Part shown: positions 32,437 through 41,574 of the stretch, piece by piece
Position numbering within the stretch: the first letter of the stretch is position 1
Layout of the letters: the number at the start of each line of letters is the position of its first letter
DNA from: Pseudomonas rustica
GTDB taxonomy: Bacteria; Pseudomonadota; Gammaproteobacteria; Pseudomonadales; Pseudomonadaceae
Assembly (NCBI RefSeq): GCF_018336155.1
Contig: NZ_JAGYHF010000008.1
Location: 186,001-250,000, forward strand
DNA length: 64,000 bases
Direction of reading: 5' to 3'
The notes under the pieces: generated by a model
Database searches by the model: none
Seen by the model: only the letters and a program-made list of their open reading frames with translations
What the model was told of the DNA's origin: nothing
Position numbers and translations under genes: made by a program

Positions 32437-33816
32437 TTACAGTTTCTTGGCTTTCTCGATCGCTTCTTCGATGCCGCCAACCATGTAGAACGCTTGTTCT
32501 GGCAGGTGGTCGTAGTCACCGTTGAGGATGCCTTTGAAGCCAGCAATGGTGTCTTTCAGGGAAACGTATTTACCCGAAGCACCGGTGAAGACTTCAGCCA
32601 CGAAGAACGGCTGCGACAAGAAGCGCTGGATCTTACGAGCACGGTTTACCAACTGCTTGTCGGCTTCCGACAGCTCGTCCATACCCAGGATCGCGATGAT
32701 GTCCTTCAGCTCTTTGTAACGTTGCAGAACGTACTGAACGCCGCGAGCGGTGTCGTAGTGGTCCTGGCCGATTACGTTCGGATCCAGCTGGCGCGAAGTC
32801 GAATCCAGTGGATCTACCGCTGGGTAGATACCCAGGGAAGCGATGTCACGGGACAGAACGACGGTGGCGTCCAAGTGGGCGAAGGTGGTCGCTGGCGACG
32901 GGTCGGTCAAGTCATCCGCAGGTACGTATACCGCTTGGATCGAAGTGATCGAACCTTCCTTGGTCGAAGTGATACGTTCTTGCAGAACGCCCATCTCTTC
33001 AGCCAGGGTCGGCTGGTAACCTACTGCCGAAGGCATACGGCCCAGCAGTGCGGATACTTCAGTACCGGCCAGGGTGTAACGATAGATGTTGTCGACGAAC
33101 AGCAGAACGTCGTTACCTTCGTCACGGAACTTCTCGGCCATGGTCAGGCCGGTCAGTGCTACGCGCAGACGGTTACCCGGCGGCTCGTTCATCTGACCGT
33201 AAACCAGTGCCACTTTGTCCAGAACGTTGGAGTCCTTCATCTCGTGGTAGAAGTCGTTACCCTCACGAGTACGCTCACCCACACCGGCGAACACGGAATA
33301 ACCGCTGTGCTCGATGGCGATGTTACGGATCAGTTCCATCATGTTTACGGTTTTGCCTACACCGGCACCACCGAACAGACCGACTTTACCGCCTTTGGCA
33401 AACGGGCAAACCAGGTCGATAACCTTGATGCCGGTTTCCAGCAGGTCGTTGCCGCCTGCCTGTTCAGCGAACGAAGGCGCTGGACGGTGAATGCCCCAAC
33501 GCTCTTCGGTGTCGATCGGGCCAGCTTCGTCGATCGGGTTACCGAGGACGTCCATGATCCGGCCCAGGGTCGCTTTACCGACCGGTACGGAGATGGCTGC
33601 GCCAGAATCGGTAACTTCCAGACCGCGCTTCAAGCCCTCGGTGGAACCCATCGCAATGGTACGAACCACGCCGTCGCCCAGCTGCTGCTGAACTTCCAGA
33701 GTGGTGCCGGCATCGCTTTTGACTTTCAAAGCGTTGTAGATGCTCGGTACGCTGTCGCGTGGAAATTCCACGTCGATAACGGCGCCGATGATTTGAACGA
33801 TACGTCCGCTACTCAT
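32437..33816 (-). CDS. atpD: F1Fo ATP synthase beta subunit
   Basis: Catalytic subunit, 459 residues (459-460 is usual for Pseudomonas). Walker A GGAGVGKTVNM, catalytic Glu in GVGERTREGNDF, Walker B LLFVDNIYRYTLAG and the signature PAVDPLDSTS. Between atpG and atpC. A 445-codon open frame on the opposite strand is a codon-bias shadow. Confidence 0.98.
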   Translation of the reverse strand: MSSGRIVQIIGAVIDVEFPRDSVPSIYNALKVKSDAGTTLEVQQQLGDGVVRTIAMGSTEGLKRGLEVTDSGAAISVPVGKATLGRIMDVLGNPIDEAGPIDTEERWGIHRPAPSFAEQAGGNDLLETGIKVIDLVCPFAKGGKVGLFGGAGVGKTVNMMELIRNIAIEHSGYSVFAGVGERTREGNDFYHEMKDSNVLDKVALVYGQMNEPPGNRLRVALTGLTMAEKFRDEGNDVLLFVDNIYRYTLAGTEVSALLGRMPSAVGYQPTLAEEMGVLQERITSTKEGSITSIQAVYVPADDLTDPSPATTFAHLDATVVLSRDIASLGIYPAVDPLDSTSRQLDPNVIGQDHYDTARGVQYVLQRYKELKDIIAILGMDELSEADKQLVNRARKIQRFLSQPFFVAEVFTGASGKYVSLKDTIAGFKGILNGDYDHLPEQAFYMVGGIEEAIEKAKKL

Positions 33817-33843
33817 AGCTGGATCCTCTGAATATTTGAACCG

Positions 33844-34704
33844 TTAAACCGCGGCAGCGCCGCCGACGATTTCCGAGATCTCTTGGGTGATCGCAGCCTG
33901 ACGCGCCTTGTTGTAGATCAGCTGCAAATCGCTGATCAAATCACCGGCGTTGTCGGTAGCGTTCTTCATCGCGATCATCCGCGCAGCTTGTTCAGCCGCG
34001 TTGTTCTCGACCACCGCCTGGTAGACCTGCGACTCAACGTAGCGGACCATCAAGCCGTCAAGCAGCTCTTTGGCATCCGGTTCGTAGAGATAGTCCCAGT
34101 GGTGCTTGAGATCCTGATCCGGGGTGGCCACCAGTGGAATCAACTGCTCCACGGTAGGCTGTTGCGTCATGGTGTTGATGAACTTGTTGGACACCACGGA
34201 CAGGCGGTCAATACGGCCGTCCAGGTAGGCATCCAGCATCACCTTGACGCTGCCGATCAAGTCATTGATCGACGGCTCTTCACCCAGGTGGCTGATAGCT
34301 GCAACGACGTTACCGCCGAAGTTACGGAAAAAGGCCGCACCCTTGCTACCAACGACACACAGATCAATCTCGACGCCGTTTTCGCGGTTTACCGCCATGT
34401 CCTTGACCAGGGCCTTGAACAGGTTGGTATTCAAGCCGCCGCACAGACCACGGTCACTGCTCACTACGACATAACCAACGCGCTTGATTTCGCGGTCGAT
34501 CATGAACGGGTGGCGGTATTCCGGGTTGGCGTTGGCCAGATGCCCAATAACCTGGCGGATACGCTCCGCATAAGGACGGCTAGCAGCCATGCGCATTTGT
34601 GCCTTGCGCATTTTGCTGACCGCCACTTTTTCCATGGCGCTGGTAATCTTTTGCGTGCTTTTGATGCTCGCAATCTTACTGCGAATCTCTTTTGCGCCTG
34701 CCAT
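33844..34704 (-). CDS. atpG: F1Fo ATP synthase gamma subunit
   Basis: Central shaft of F1, 286 residues. N-terminal helix MAGAKEIRSKIASIKSTQKI and C-terminal helix with AMKNATDNAGDLISDLQL, the family signature, are both present. In operon order after atpA. Confidence 0.97.
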   Translation of the reverse strand: MAGAKEIRSKIASIKSTQKITSAMEKVAVSKMRKAQMRMAASRPYAERIRQVIGHLANANPEYRHPFMIDREIKRVGYVVVSSDRGLCGGLNTNLFKALVKDMAVNRENGVEIDLCVVGSKGAAFFRNFGGNVVAAISHLGEEPSINDLIGSVKVMLDAYLDGRIDRLSVVSNKFINTMTQQPTVEQLIPLVATPDQDLKHHWDYLYEPDAKELLDGLMVRYVESQVYQAVVENNAAEQAARMIAMKNATDNAGDLISDLQLIYNKARQAAITQEISEIVGGAAAV

Positions 34705-34754
34705 GTAACACCTATCAGGTTAGCAAGCGGGAGCCTCGCGGCTCCCGCTGCGGC

Positions 34755-36299
34755 TTACCAGGTTTGGGTGGCCTTGAACTTCTCGATACCGGCTTTCATG
34801 CCAGCGTCGATTTCGTCATTGAAGTCACCTTTAACGTTGATCTTGGCCATCAAATCGGCGTGATCGCGGTTGAAGAAAGCGATCAGCGCTTGTTCGAAGC
34901 TGCCGATCTTGGCGATTTCAATGTCAGTCAGGAACCCACGCTCAGCGGCATACAGCGACAGCGCCATGTCAGCGATCGACATTGGTGCGTATTGCTTCTG
35001 CTTCATCAGCTCGGTAACGCGCTGACCATGCTCAAGTTGCTTACGGGTCGCTTCGTCCAGGTCAGAAGCGAACTGGGCGAATGCCGCCAGTTCACGGTAC
35101 TGAGCCAGAGCGGTACGGATACCACCGGAAAGCTTCTTGATGATCTTGGTCTGAGCGGCACCACCCACACGGGATACCGAAACACCGGCGTTCACTGCAG
35201 GGCGGATGCCCGAGTTGAACATGGCCGATTCCAGGAAGATCTGACCGTCGGTGATGGAAATCACGTTGGTCGGAACGAACGCGGAAACGTCGCCAGCCTG
35301 GGTTTCGATGATCGGCAGTGCGGTCAGGGAACCGGTTTTGCCGGTCACTGCGCCGTTGGTGAACTTCTCTACGTATTCTTCCGAAACGCGGGATGCGCGC
35401 TCCAGCAGACGGGAGTGGAGATAGAACACGTCGCCTGGGTAAGCTTCACGGCCTGGTGGACGGCGCAGCAGCAGGGAAATCTGGCGGTAAGCCACTGCTT
35501 GCTTGGACAGATCGTCATAAACGATCAGCGCGTCTTCACCGCGGTCGCGGAAGAATTCACCCATGGTGCAACCGGAATACGGTGCCAGGAATTGCAGCGC
35601 AGGAGATTCCGAAGCACTGGCAGCCACGATGATCGTGTTGGCCAGGGCGCCGTTTTCTTCCAGCTTGCGAACTACGTTGGCGATGGTCGATTGCTTCTGA
35701 CCAATAGCTACGTAGACGCAGAAAATGCCGCTGTCTTTCTGGTTGATGATCGCGTCGATCGCCAGAGCGGTTTTACCGATCTGACGGTCACCGATGATCA
35801 GCTCACGCTGGCCACGGCCGACAGGAATCATGGCATCGACAGCCTTGTAGCCAGTCTGTACAGGCTGGTCTACCGACTTACGCCAGATCACGCCCGGTGC
35901 AACTTTCTCGACCGCGTCGGTCAAGGTGTTGCCCAGTGGACCTTTGCCGTCAACAGGGTTACCCAGTGCGTCGACTACGCGACCCAGCAGTTCCTTACCA
36001 ACAGGAACTTCGAGGATGCGGCCGGTGCACTTGGCGCTCATGCCTTCAGCCAGAGACTGGTAAGCGCCCAATACAACGGCACCTACGGAGTCTTGCTCCA
36101 GGTTGAGGGCCATACCGTAGACGCCGCCCGGAAACTCGATCATCTCGCCGTACATTACGTCGGCCAGACCGTGAATCCGCACGATGCCGTCAGATACGCT
36201 GACGACAGTGCCTTCGTTACGGGCTTGGGAGGTCACATCGAGCTTGTCGATGCGGCCCTTGATAATTTCACTTATTTCGGAAGGATTGAGTTGCTGCAT
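34755..36299 (-). CDS. atpA: F1Fo ATP synthase alpha subunit
   Basis: 514-residue non-catalytic nucleotide-binding subunit. N-terminal MQQLNPSEISEIIKGRI, P-loop GDRQIGKTALAID, and the alpha/beta signature in PAVNAGVSVSRVGG. Between atpH and atpG. Confidence 0.98.
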   Translation of the reverse strand: MQQLNPSEISEIIKGRIDKLDVTSQARNEGTVVSVSDGIVRIHGLADVMYGEMIEFPGGVYGMALNLEQDSVGAVVLGAYQSLAEGMSAKCTGRILEVPVGKELLGRVVDALGNPVDGKGPLGNTLTDAVEKVAPGVIWRKSVDQPVQTGYKAVDAMIPVGRGQRELIIGDRQIGKTALAIDAIINQKDSGIFCVYVAIGQKQSTIANVVRKLEENGALANTIIVAASASESPALQFLAPYSGCTMGEFFRDRGEDALIVYDDLSKQAVAYRQISLLLRRPPGREAYPGDVFYLHSRLLERASRVSEEYVEKFTNGAVTGKTGSLTALPIIETQAGDVSAFVPTNVISITDGQIFLESAMFNSGIRPAVNAGVSVSRVGGAAQTKIIKKLSGGIRTALAQYRELAAFAQFASDLDEATRKQLEHGQRVTELMKQKQYAPMSIADMALSLYAAERGFLTDIEIAKIGSFEQALIAFFNRDHADLMAKINVKGDFNDEIDAGMKAGIEKFKATQTW

Positions 36300-36320
36300 T
36301 GCTCTGCTGCCCCTTCAAAC

Positions 36321-36857
36321 TCAAGATTTCAATGCTTCGGCAAGTTTCGCGATTTTGCCGCGAATCGAGCCATCGATAACCAGGTCGCCGGCGCGGATGA
36401 CAACACCCCCAATAAGGGCTTTATCTTCCTCGACTTGCAGGCGCACTTCCCGGTTGAGTCGTGCACTGAGAACCTTGGCGAGTTTGTCTTGCTGTTCTTG
36501 GTTCAATGCGAAAGCACTGGTCACTTCAACGTCTACCGACTTCTCTTGTTCGGCCTTGTACAGGTCGAAAAGAGCGGCAATCTCCGGCAGAAGCGGGAGA
36601 CGGTCGTTTTCGGCAACGACGTTGATGAAGTTCTGTGCCTTGGCATCAAACTTGTCGCCGCACACGTCAATAAACGTGGCGGCCTTTTCTGCGCTCGTCA
36701 GTCGCGGGGCCTTGAGCACGCGCTGCATGGTGTCATCTTGTGACACCGCTGCAGCCAGGCCGAGCATGGCTGACCAATTGGCCAGTTGCTGGTGGGCCTG
36801 AGCGTGCTCGAAGGCCGCCTTAGCGTAAGGTCGGGCCAACGTGGTCAGTTCTGCCAT
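36321..36857 (-). CDS. atpH: F1Fo ATP synthase delta subunit
   Basis: 178-residue peripheral-stalk subunit. N-terminal helical bundle starts LTTLARPYAKAAFEHA; the C-terminal signature is VDVEVTSAF ... ALIGGVVIRAGDLVIDGSI, as expected for OSCP/delta. 12 bp after atpF. Confidence 0.97.
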   Translation of the reverse strand: MAELTTLARPYAKAAFEHAQAHQQLANWSAMLGLAAAVSQDDTMQRVLKAPRLTSAEKAATFIDVCGDKFDAKAQNFINVVAENDRLPLLPEIAALFDLYKAEQEKSVDVEVTSAFALNQEQQDKLAKVLSARLNREVRLQVEEDKALIGGVVIRAGDLVIDGSIRGKIAKLAEALKS

Positions 36858-36869
36858 GATCGCCCTCGC

Positions 36870-37340
36870 TTAGATTTCAGCAGCCAGTTGGTTAACCAGC
36901 TCTGCGTGCGCGTTTTGATCGATTGTGGCACCCAGGATCTTCTCGGCGCCGCCGACAGCCAGCAAACCCACTTGGGCGCGCAGCTTGTCTTTGACACTGT
37001 TCAGTTCCTGTTCGATCTCGGCTTGAGCCTGAACCTTCACACGGTCAGCGTCGACACGGGCCTTTTCAACGGCCTCTTCGACAATCTGGTTACCGCGTTT
37101 CTTGGCTTGCTCGATGATTTCAGCTGCCTGAGCTTTCGCTTCGCGCAGTTGCTGACCCGCTTTTTCTTGGGCCAACTCCAGGTCGCGAGCTGCACGGCTG
37201 GCAGCGTCCAGACCATCAGCGATCTTCTTTTGACGTTCGTGCAAAGCAGCGATGACCGGAGGCCATACATACTTCATGCAGAACAGTACAAAAATCAGGA
37301 ACGCAACGGACTGGCCAATCAGGGTCGCATTAATGTTCAC
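36870..37340 (-). CDS. atpF: F1Fo ATP synthase b subunit
   Basis: 156-residue peripheral-stalk subunit: one N-terminal membrane helix (NATLIGQSVAFLIFVLFCMKYVWPP) and a long charged coiled coil (AREL-type heptads to the C-terminus). Size is the same as E. coli b. Confidence 0.97.
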   Translation of the reverse strand: MNINATLIGQSVAFLIFVLFCMKYVWPPVIAALHERQKKIADGLDAASRAARDLELAQEKAGQQLREAKAQAAEIIEQAKKRGNQIVEEAVEKARVDADRVKVQAQAEIEQELNSVKDKLRAQVGLLAVGGAEKILGATIDQNAHAELVNQLAAEI

Positions 37341-37398
37341 GCCAACACCTCGCAGTTACGTTGTCCATCACACCAAATTACCCGGAATATCCGAGTAA

Positions 37399-37656
37399 TT
37401 AGCCAGCGATCTGACCAACGAACGGGTTCGCGAAGGTGAAGAACAGCGCGATACCAACACCGATCATGGTTACGGCGTCGAGCAGACCGGCAACGATGAA
37501 CATTTTAACTTGCAGCATTGGAACCATTTCTGGCTGACGCGCTGCGCCTTCCAGGAACTTGCCGCCCAGCAGGCCGAAACCAATTGCGGTACCCAGTGCG
37601 CCCAGGCCGATCAACAGTGCAACAGCGATAGCGGTTAGACCAACTACAGTTTCCAT
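37399..37656 (-). CDS. atpE: F1Fo ATP synthase c subunit
   Basis: 85-residue two-helix proton-carrying ring subunit. The essential acidic residue is D60 in helix 2 ([14 protein letters not shown]); the polar loop EGAARQPEM is conserved. Between atpB and atpF. Confidence 0.98.
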
Positions 37657-37789
37657 CTTTCCTCCCGACTTTTACGTCGTATGGTTTAGGTTTTTTAGAT
37701 TAAAGCGGTAAAACAAATCGTTTCAGGTGCCCTGTGAAGAGCCCCTTCCCGTTTGACCGGGAAGGACATCAGACTAGTCGAGACTGGTC

Positions 37790-38659
37790 TTAATGGTTTT
37801 CTTCGTGCGCCATCGACAGGTAGACGATGGTCAGCATCATGAAGATGAACGCCTGCAGGGTGATGATCAGGATGTGGAACACAGCCCAAGCCCACTGCAG
37901 AACAACGCCCAGGCCGCTCAGCCAGAGCAGACCGCTGCCGAACATCACAGCGATCAGAATGAACACCAGCTCACCGGCATACATGTTGCCGAACAGACGC
38001 AGAGCCAGAGAGATCGGTTTAGCGATCAGGGTCACGAATTCCAGCAGGAAGTTCACCGGGATCAGCAGGGCCTGAACAAAGATGTTCTTGCTGCCGAACG
38101 GGTGCAGGGTCAGTTCGCCGATGAAGCCGCCGATGCCCTTGACCTTGATGCTGTAGAAAATGATCAGTGCGAAAACCGACAACGCCATGCCCAGAGTTGC
38201 GTTCGGGTCGGTAGTCGACACGGCGCGGAACGGGATGTGGTGGTCACCGGAGATCAGGATGGCCAGCTGAGGAATCCAGTCGACCGGGATCAGGTCGACG
38301 GCGTTCATCAGGAACACCCAGACGAAGATGGTCAGTGCCAGCGGTGCGATCACCGGGCTACGGCCATGGAAGCTGTCTTTCACGCTGCCATCGACGAATT
38401 CGACCAATACTTCAACGAAGTTCTGCAAAGCACCCGGCTGACCCGAAGTCGCTTTCTTGGCCGCCATGCGGAAAAGAAAAACGAAGATCAGACCCAACGC
38501 GACCGACCAGCCGAGAGTATCGACGTGGAAAGCCCAGAAGCCCATTTCTTTGGCTTCTGCTGCGGTGTGGGCAAAGCCCCAGCCGCCGTTAGGTAGCTGA
38601 CCGAAGGTCAGGTTCTGCAAGTGGTGCTGGATATAGCCCGAAGCGGTTGTTTCTGCCAT
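37790..38659 (-). CDS. atpB: F1Fo ATP synthase a subunit
   Basis: 289-residue membrane stator of Fo. Several helices; the proton-channel arginine is in the SLALRLFGNMYAGEL motif near residue 210-225. Follows atpI by 16 bp. Confidence 0.97.
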   Translation of the reverse strand: MAETTASGYIQHHLQNLTFGQLPNGGWGFAHTAAEAKEMGFWAFHVDTLGWSVALGLIFVFLFRMAAKKATSGQPGALQNFVEVLVEFVDGSVKDSFHGRSPVIAPLALTIFVWVFLMNAVDLIPVDWIPQLAILISGDHHIPFRAVSTTDPNATLGMALSVFALIIFYSIKVKGIGGFIGELTLHPFGSKNIFVQALLIPVNFLLEFVTLIAKPISLALRLFGNMYAGELVFILIAVMFGSGLLWLSGLGVVLQWAWAVFHILIITLQAFIFMMLTIVYLSMAHEENH

Positions 38660-38675
38660 GGTTGCCTCAAACGCC

Positions 38676-39086
38676 CTAAGGTCTCGAAAGTCTTGTTCTC
38701 ATCAGCAGGGGAGCGAACCAGCTGACCGACTGAGTCAGCACGAACACGCCGAATACAGCTATCGGCGCCAGCGGCTTCACACCTGCAAACACCAGCGCAA
38801 AAAGCACTGCTGTCAAAATCAGTTTGCCTGCCTCGCCGGCATAAAAAGACCGGACGATGGACTGGGCTGCTCGGGCGCCGGAAAACCGAAATGCCTTATG
38901 AGCGAAATAAACATTGGGCAGCAAGGCTATCAGGCCTCCGCAAAGTCCCGAGTATCCGGCAACGACTCCGTGCCATTGCCAGAGCGCCAAAGCGGCAATG
39001 AGCAAAATGACAAATTGAGCCATTAACACCGGAAATACCGCCAGGCGATGGAACGGCAGGCGGTTTGGCTTGCGGGTTTCCATCAC
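38676..39086 (-). CDS. atpI: AtpI, ATP synthase assembly protein
   Basis: 136-residue membrane protein with four helices (VLMAQFVILLIAALALW; GGLIALLPNVYFAHKAF), the AtpI/YnbE-type motif LPN and RAAQSIVRSFYAGEAGKL. First gene of the atp operon; helps c-ring assembly in other bacteria. The promoter of the operon should be in the 145 bp before it. Confidence 0.9.
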   Translation of the reverse strand: MMETRKPNRLPFHRLAVFPVLMAQFVILLIAALALWQWHGVVAGYSGLCGGLIALLPNVYFAHKAFRFSGARAAQSIVRSFYAGEAGKLILTAVLFALVFAGVKPLAPIAVFGVFVLTQSVSWFAPLLMRTRLSRP

Positions 39087-39231
39087 TATTGCTCTCCAAT
39101 GGTCGGCTGCCAGAATTCAATAACTTGGCATAATTTGTGCCGACAAAATGCGCGCAGAGTATAGGGGCGGTTCTGCCCCTATTCAACTGTCAGGTAGTGA
39201 TTTCCGACTGCGCGCTACATGAGGAAATGTT

Positions 39232-40104
39232 TCAGCGGATGTGTGCGAGCACACCTTGAAGCTCATCGAGCGAGTTATAACCGATCACCAACTGACCCTT
39301 TCCCTTCTTCCCGTGGCGAATCTGCACCGCAGAGCCTAGGCGCTCGGCCAGACGCTGTTCGAGGCGGGCGATATCCGGGTCGGGTTTGCTGGCTTCCACA
39401 GGCTCCGGTTTGCCACTCAACCACTGGCGAACCAGTGCTTCAGTTTGGCGCACAGTCAGGCCGCGTGCGACAACATGTCGCGCCCCTTCAACCTGCTGAT
39501 TCTCGGGCAAACCGAGCAAAGCACGGGCATGACCCATTTCCAGGTCGCCGTGGGACAGCATCGTCTTGATGACCTCCGGCAGCGCAATAAGCCGCAACAG
39601 GTTAGCCACAGTGACGCGGGATTTACCCACAGCCTCGGCAACCTGCTGCTGAGTCAACTGGAATTCCTGCTGCAAACGCTGCAAGGCCACCGCTTCTTCG
39701 ATCGGATTGAGGTCTTCGCGCTGGATGTTCTCGATCAGCGCAATGGCGATTGCGGTTTCATCGGGTACGTCGCGCACCATCGCCGGAATGGTTTCCTGCC
39801 CGGCTTGCTGGCTCGCGCGCCAGCGACGTTCACCGGCGATGATTTCAAAACGGCCACCGCCAATCGGGCGCACCACGATCGGCTGCATCACGCCTTGTGC
39901 CTTGATCGACAGCGCCAGTTCTTCCAGCGCCTGCGGATCCATGTCCCGACGCGGCTGGTATTTGCCGCGCTGGAGCAGATCCAGCGGCAGGTGCTGCAGC
40001 TCACGGGTGTCAGCTTGCGCGGCTTGTTCTTCCAGCGCGCTGACAGTCGGACCACTCAGCAGTGCATCCAGTCCACGTCCGAGACCTCGTTTCTTGACGG
40101 CCAT
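39232..40104 (-). CDS. parB: ParB chromosome-partitioning protein
   Basis: 290-residue DNA-binding CTPase that loads at parS. N-terminal RGLGRGLDALL, ParB core RYQPRRDM-type (KYQPRRDMDPQALEELALSI), the CTP-binding GERRWRASQQAG, and the helix-turn-helix LTQQQVAEAVGKSRVTVANLLRL. One perfect parS site is in recF in this window. 9 bp after parA. Confidence 0.97.
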   Translation of the reverse strand: MAVKKRGLGRGLDALLSGPTVSALEEQAAQADTRELQHLPLDLLQRGKYQPRRDMDPQALEELALSIKAQGVMQPIVVRPIGGGRFEIIAGERRWRASQQAGQETIPAMVRDVPDETAIAIALIENIQREDLNPIEEAVALQRLQQEFQLTQQQVAEAVGKSRVTVANLLRLIALPEVIKTMLSHGDLEMGHARALLGLPENQQVEGARHVVARGLTVRQTEALVRQWLSGKPEPVEASKPDPDIARLEQRLAERLGSAVQIRHGKKGKGQLVIGYNSLDELQGVLAHIR

Positions 40105-40113
40105 GGGGATTCC

Positions 40114-40911
40114 TTAAGTTGCCTGAGCGGCGGCGATGCGTGAATTTTTGCGCTGACGGCGAACCATCTCGCCAGCCAGGGCCAGATAAGCCAGGGCGCC
40201 ACGCGATTGCTTGTCGTAGGCCAGCGCCGGCATGCCGTAGCTTGGCGCTTCGGCCAGACGGATGTTGCGCGGGATCACCGTGTCGTAAAGCTGCTCGCCA
40301 AAGTGTTCCTTGAGCTGCGCCGAAACATCGTTCATCAGGCTCAGGCGCGGGTCGTACATGGTGCGCAGCAGGCCTTCGACTTTCAGGTTCGGATTGAGCA
40401 ATTCGGCGATGCGCTTGATGTTATCCACAAGGTCGCTGAGACCTTCGAGCGCAAAGTACTCGCACTGCATGGGGATAATCACCCCGTCAGCAGCGACCAA
40501 TGCGTTCAGAGTCAGCATCGACAGCGACGGCGGGCAGTCGATCAAAATGTAATCGTAGTTTTCACGGATCGGCGCCAGCGCACTGCGCAGACGGCTTTCC
40601 TTCATCTGCATTTCCAGCAGCACCACTTCTGCCGCGGTCAAATCGCGGTTGGCCGGCAGCAGTTGATAACCGCCGTGCTCGGAATAGTGCATGGCCTGGG
40701 CCAGATCGCATTCGCCGATCAGCAGGTCGTAAACCGAGTTTTCCAGGCCGTGTTTATCCACACCGCTACCCATGGTGGCGTTGCCTTGTGGATCGAGATC
40801 GATCAACAGCACCCGGCGCTTGGTCGCGACCAGGGATGCTGCGAGGTTGATGCAGGTGGTGGTCTTGCCCACACCACCCTTTTGGTTCGCTATCGCGAAT
40901 ACCTTAGCCAT
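40114..40911 (-). CDS. parA: ParA/Soj partitioning ATPase
   Basis: 265-residue deviant-Walker ATPase. MAKVFAIANQKGGVGKTTTCINLA holds the KGGVGKT P-loop with the signature lysine; Walker B YDYILIDCPPSLS. Works with ParB and parS to move the origin region. After rsmG. Confidence 0.97.
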   Translation of the reverse strand: MAKVFAIANQKGGVGKTTTCINLAASLVATKRRVLLIDLDPQGNATMGSGVDKHGLENSVYDLLIGECDLAQAMHYSEHGGYQLLPANRDLTAAEVVLLEMQMKESRLRSALAPIRENYDYILIDCPPSLSMLTLNALVAADGVIIPMQCEYFALEGLSDLVDNIKRIAELLNPNLKVEGLLRTMYDPRLSLMNDVSAQLKEHFGEQLYDTVIPRNIRLAEAPSYGMPALAYDKQSRGALAYLALAGEMVRRQRKNSRIAAAQAT

Positions 40912-40929
40912 TCTTGCTTATGTTCCCAA

Positions 40930-41574
40930 TCATGCCGTGCGGCGCAGTATCAGCAGATGGCGTTGGCCTTGGCAACCGGGTACGGCCAGGGCGTGTTCGC
41001 TATCGAGTTTGAAGTCTGCCGGCAATGCTACCAGCTCATCAGCCGGATGAACGCCCTTCATTGCCAGCCAGCGTGTATCGGCATCGCCGAGATGGCGAGT
41101 CCAGTTGGTGAAGTTCTCCATGCTGCTGAACGCCCGGGAAATGATCCCGTTGAACGGTTGCGCAGGCTGGAACGCTTCGACACGACTGTGGATAACTTGC
41201 AGGTTATCCAGTTTGAGTTCGAGTTTGACCTGAGTCAGGAAGCGGGTTTTCTTGCCGTTGCTGTCCAGACAGGTCACTTGCGAGTCCGGGTACAGGATCG
41301 CTAACGGGATCCCCGGCATGCCGCCGCCGCTGCCGACGTCGAGCCAGCGACCGTTTTCGATGAACGACATCACGCTGAGACTATCGAGCAAGTGGCGCGA
41401 AACCATTTCGTCCGGATCACGCACAGCGGTCAGGTTGTAGGCCTGGTTCCATTTGATCAACAGGGCCAGATAACCCAGCAGCAATTCGTGCTGGGTTTCA
41501 GTGAGATTGACACCGAGCTCGCGGGCTCCTGTGGATAACTCTTCGGCGTGTTGCGAAGTGACCTTAGAACTCAA
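40930..41574 (-). CDS. rsmG: 16S rRNA (guanine527-N7)-methyltransferase RsmG
   Basis: 214-residue SAM-dependent methyltransferase (GidB). SAM motif WLDVGSGGGMPGIPLAI; conserved NLTAVRDPDEMVSRHLLDSL. Overlaps mnmG stop by 4 bp; mnmG-rsmG-parA-parB is the usual order. Confidence 0.96.
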   Translation of the reverse strand: MSSKVTSQHAEELSTGARELGVNLTETQHELLLGYLALLIKWNQAYNLTAVRDPDEMVSRHLLDSLSVMSFIENGRWLDVGSGGGMPGIPLAILYPDSQVTCLDSNGKKTRFLTQVKLELKLDNLQVIHSRVEAFQPAQPFNGIISRAFSSMENFTNWTRHLGDADTRWLAMKGVHPADELVALPADFKLDSEHALAVPGCQGQRHLLILRRTA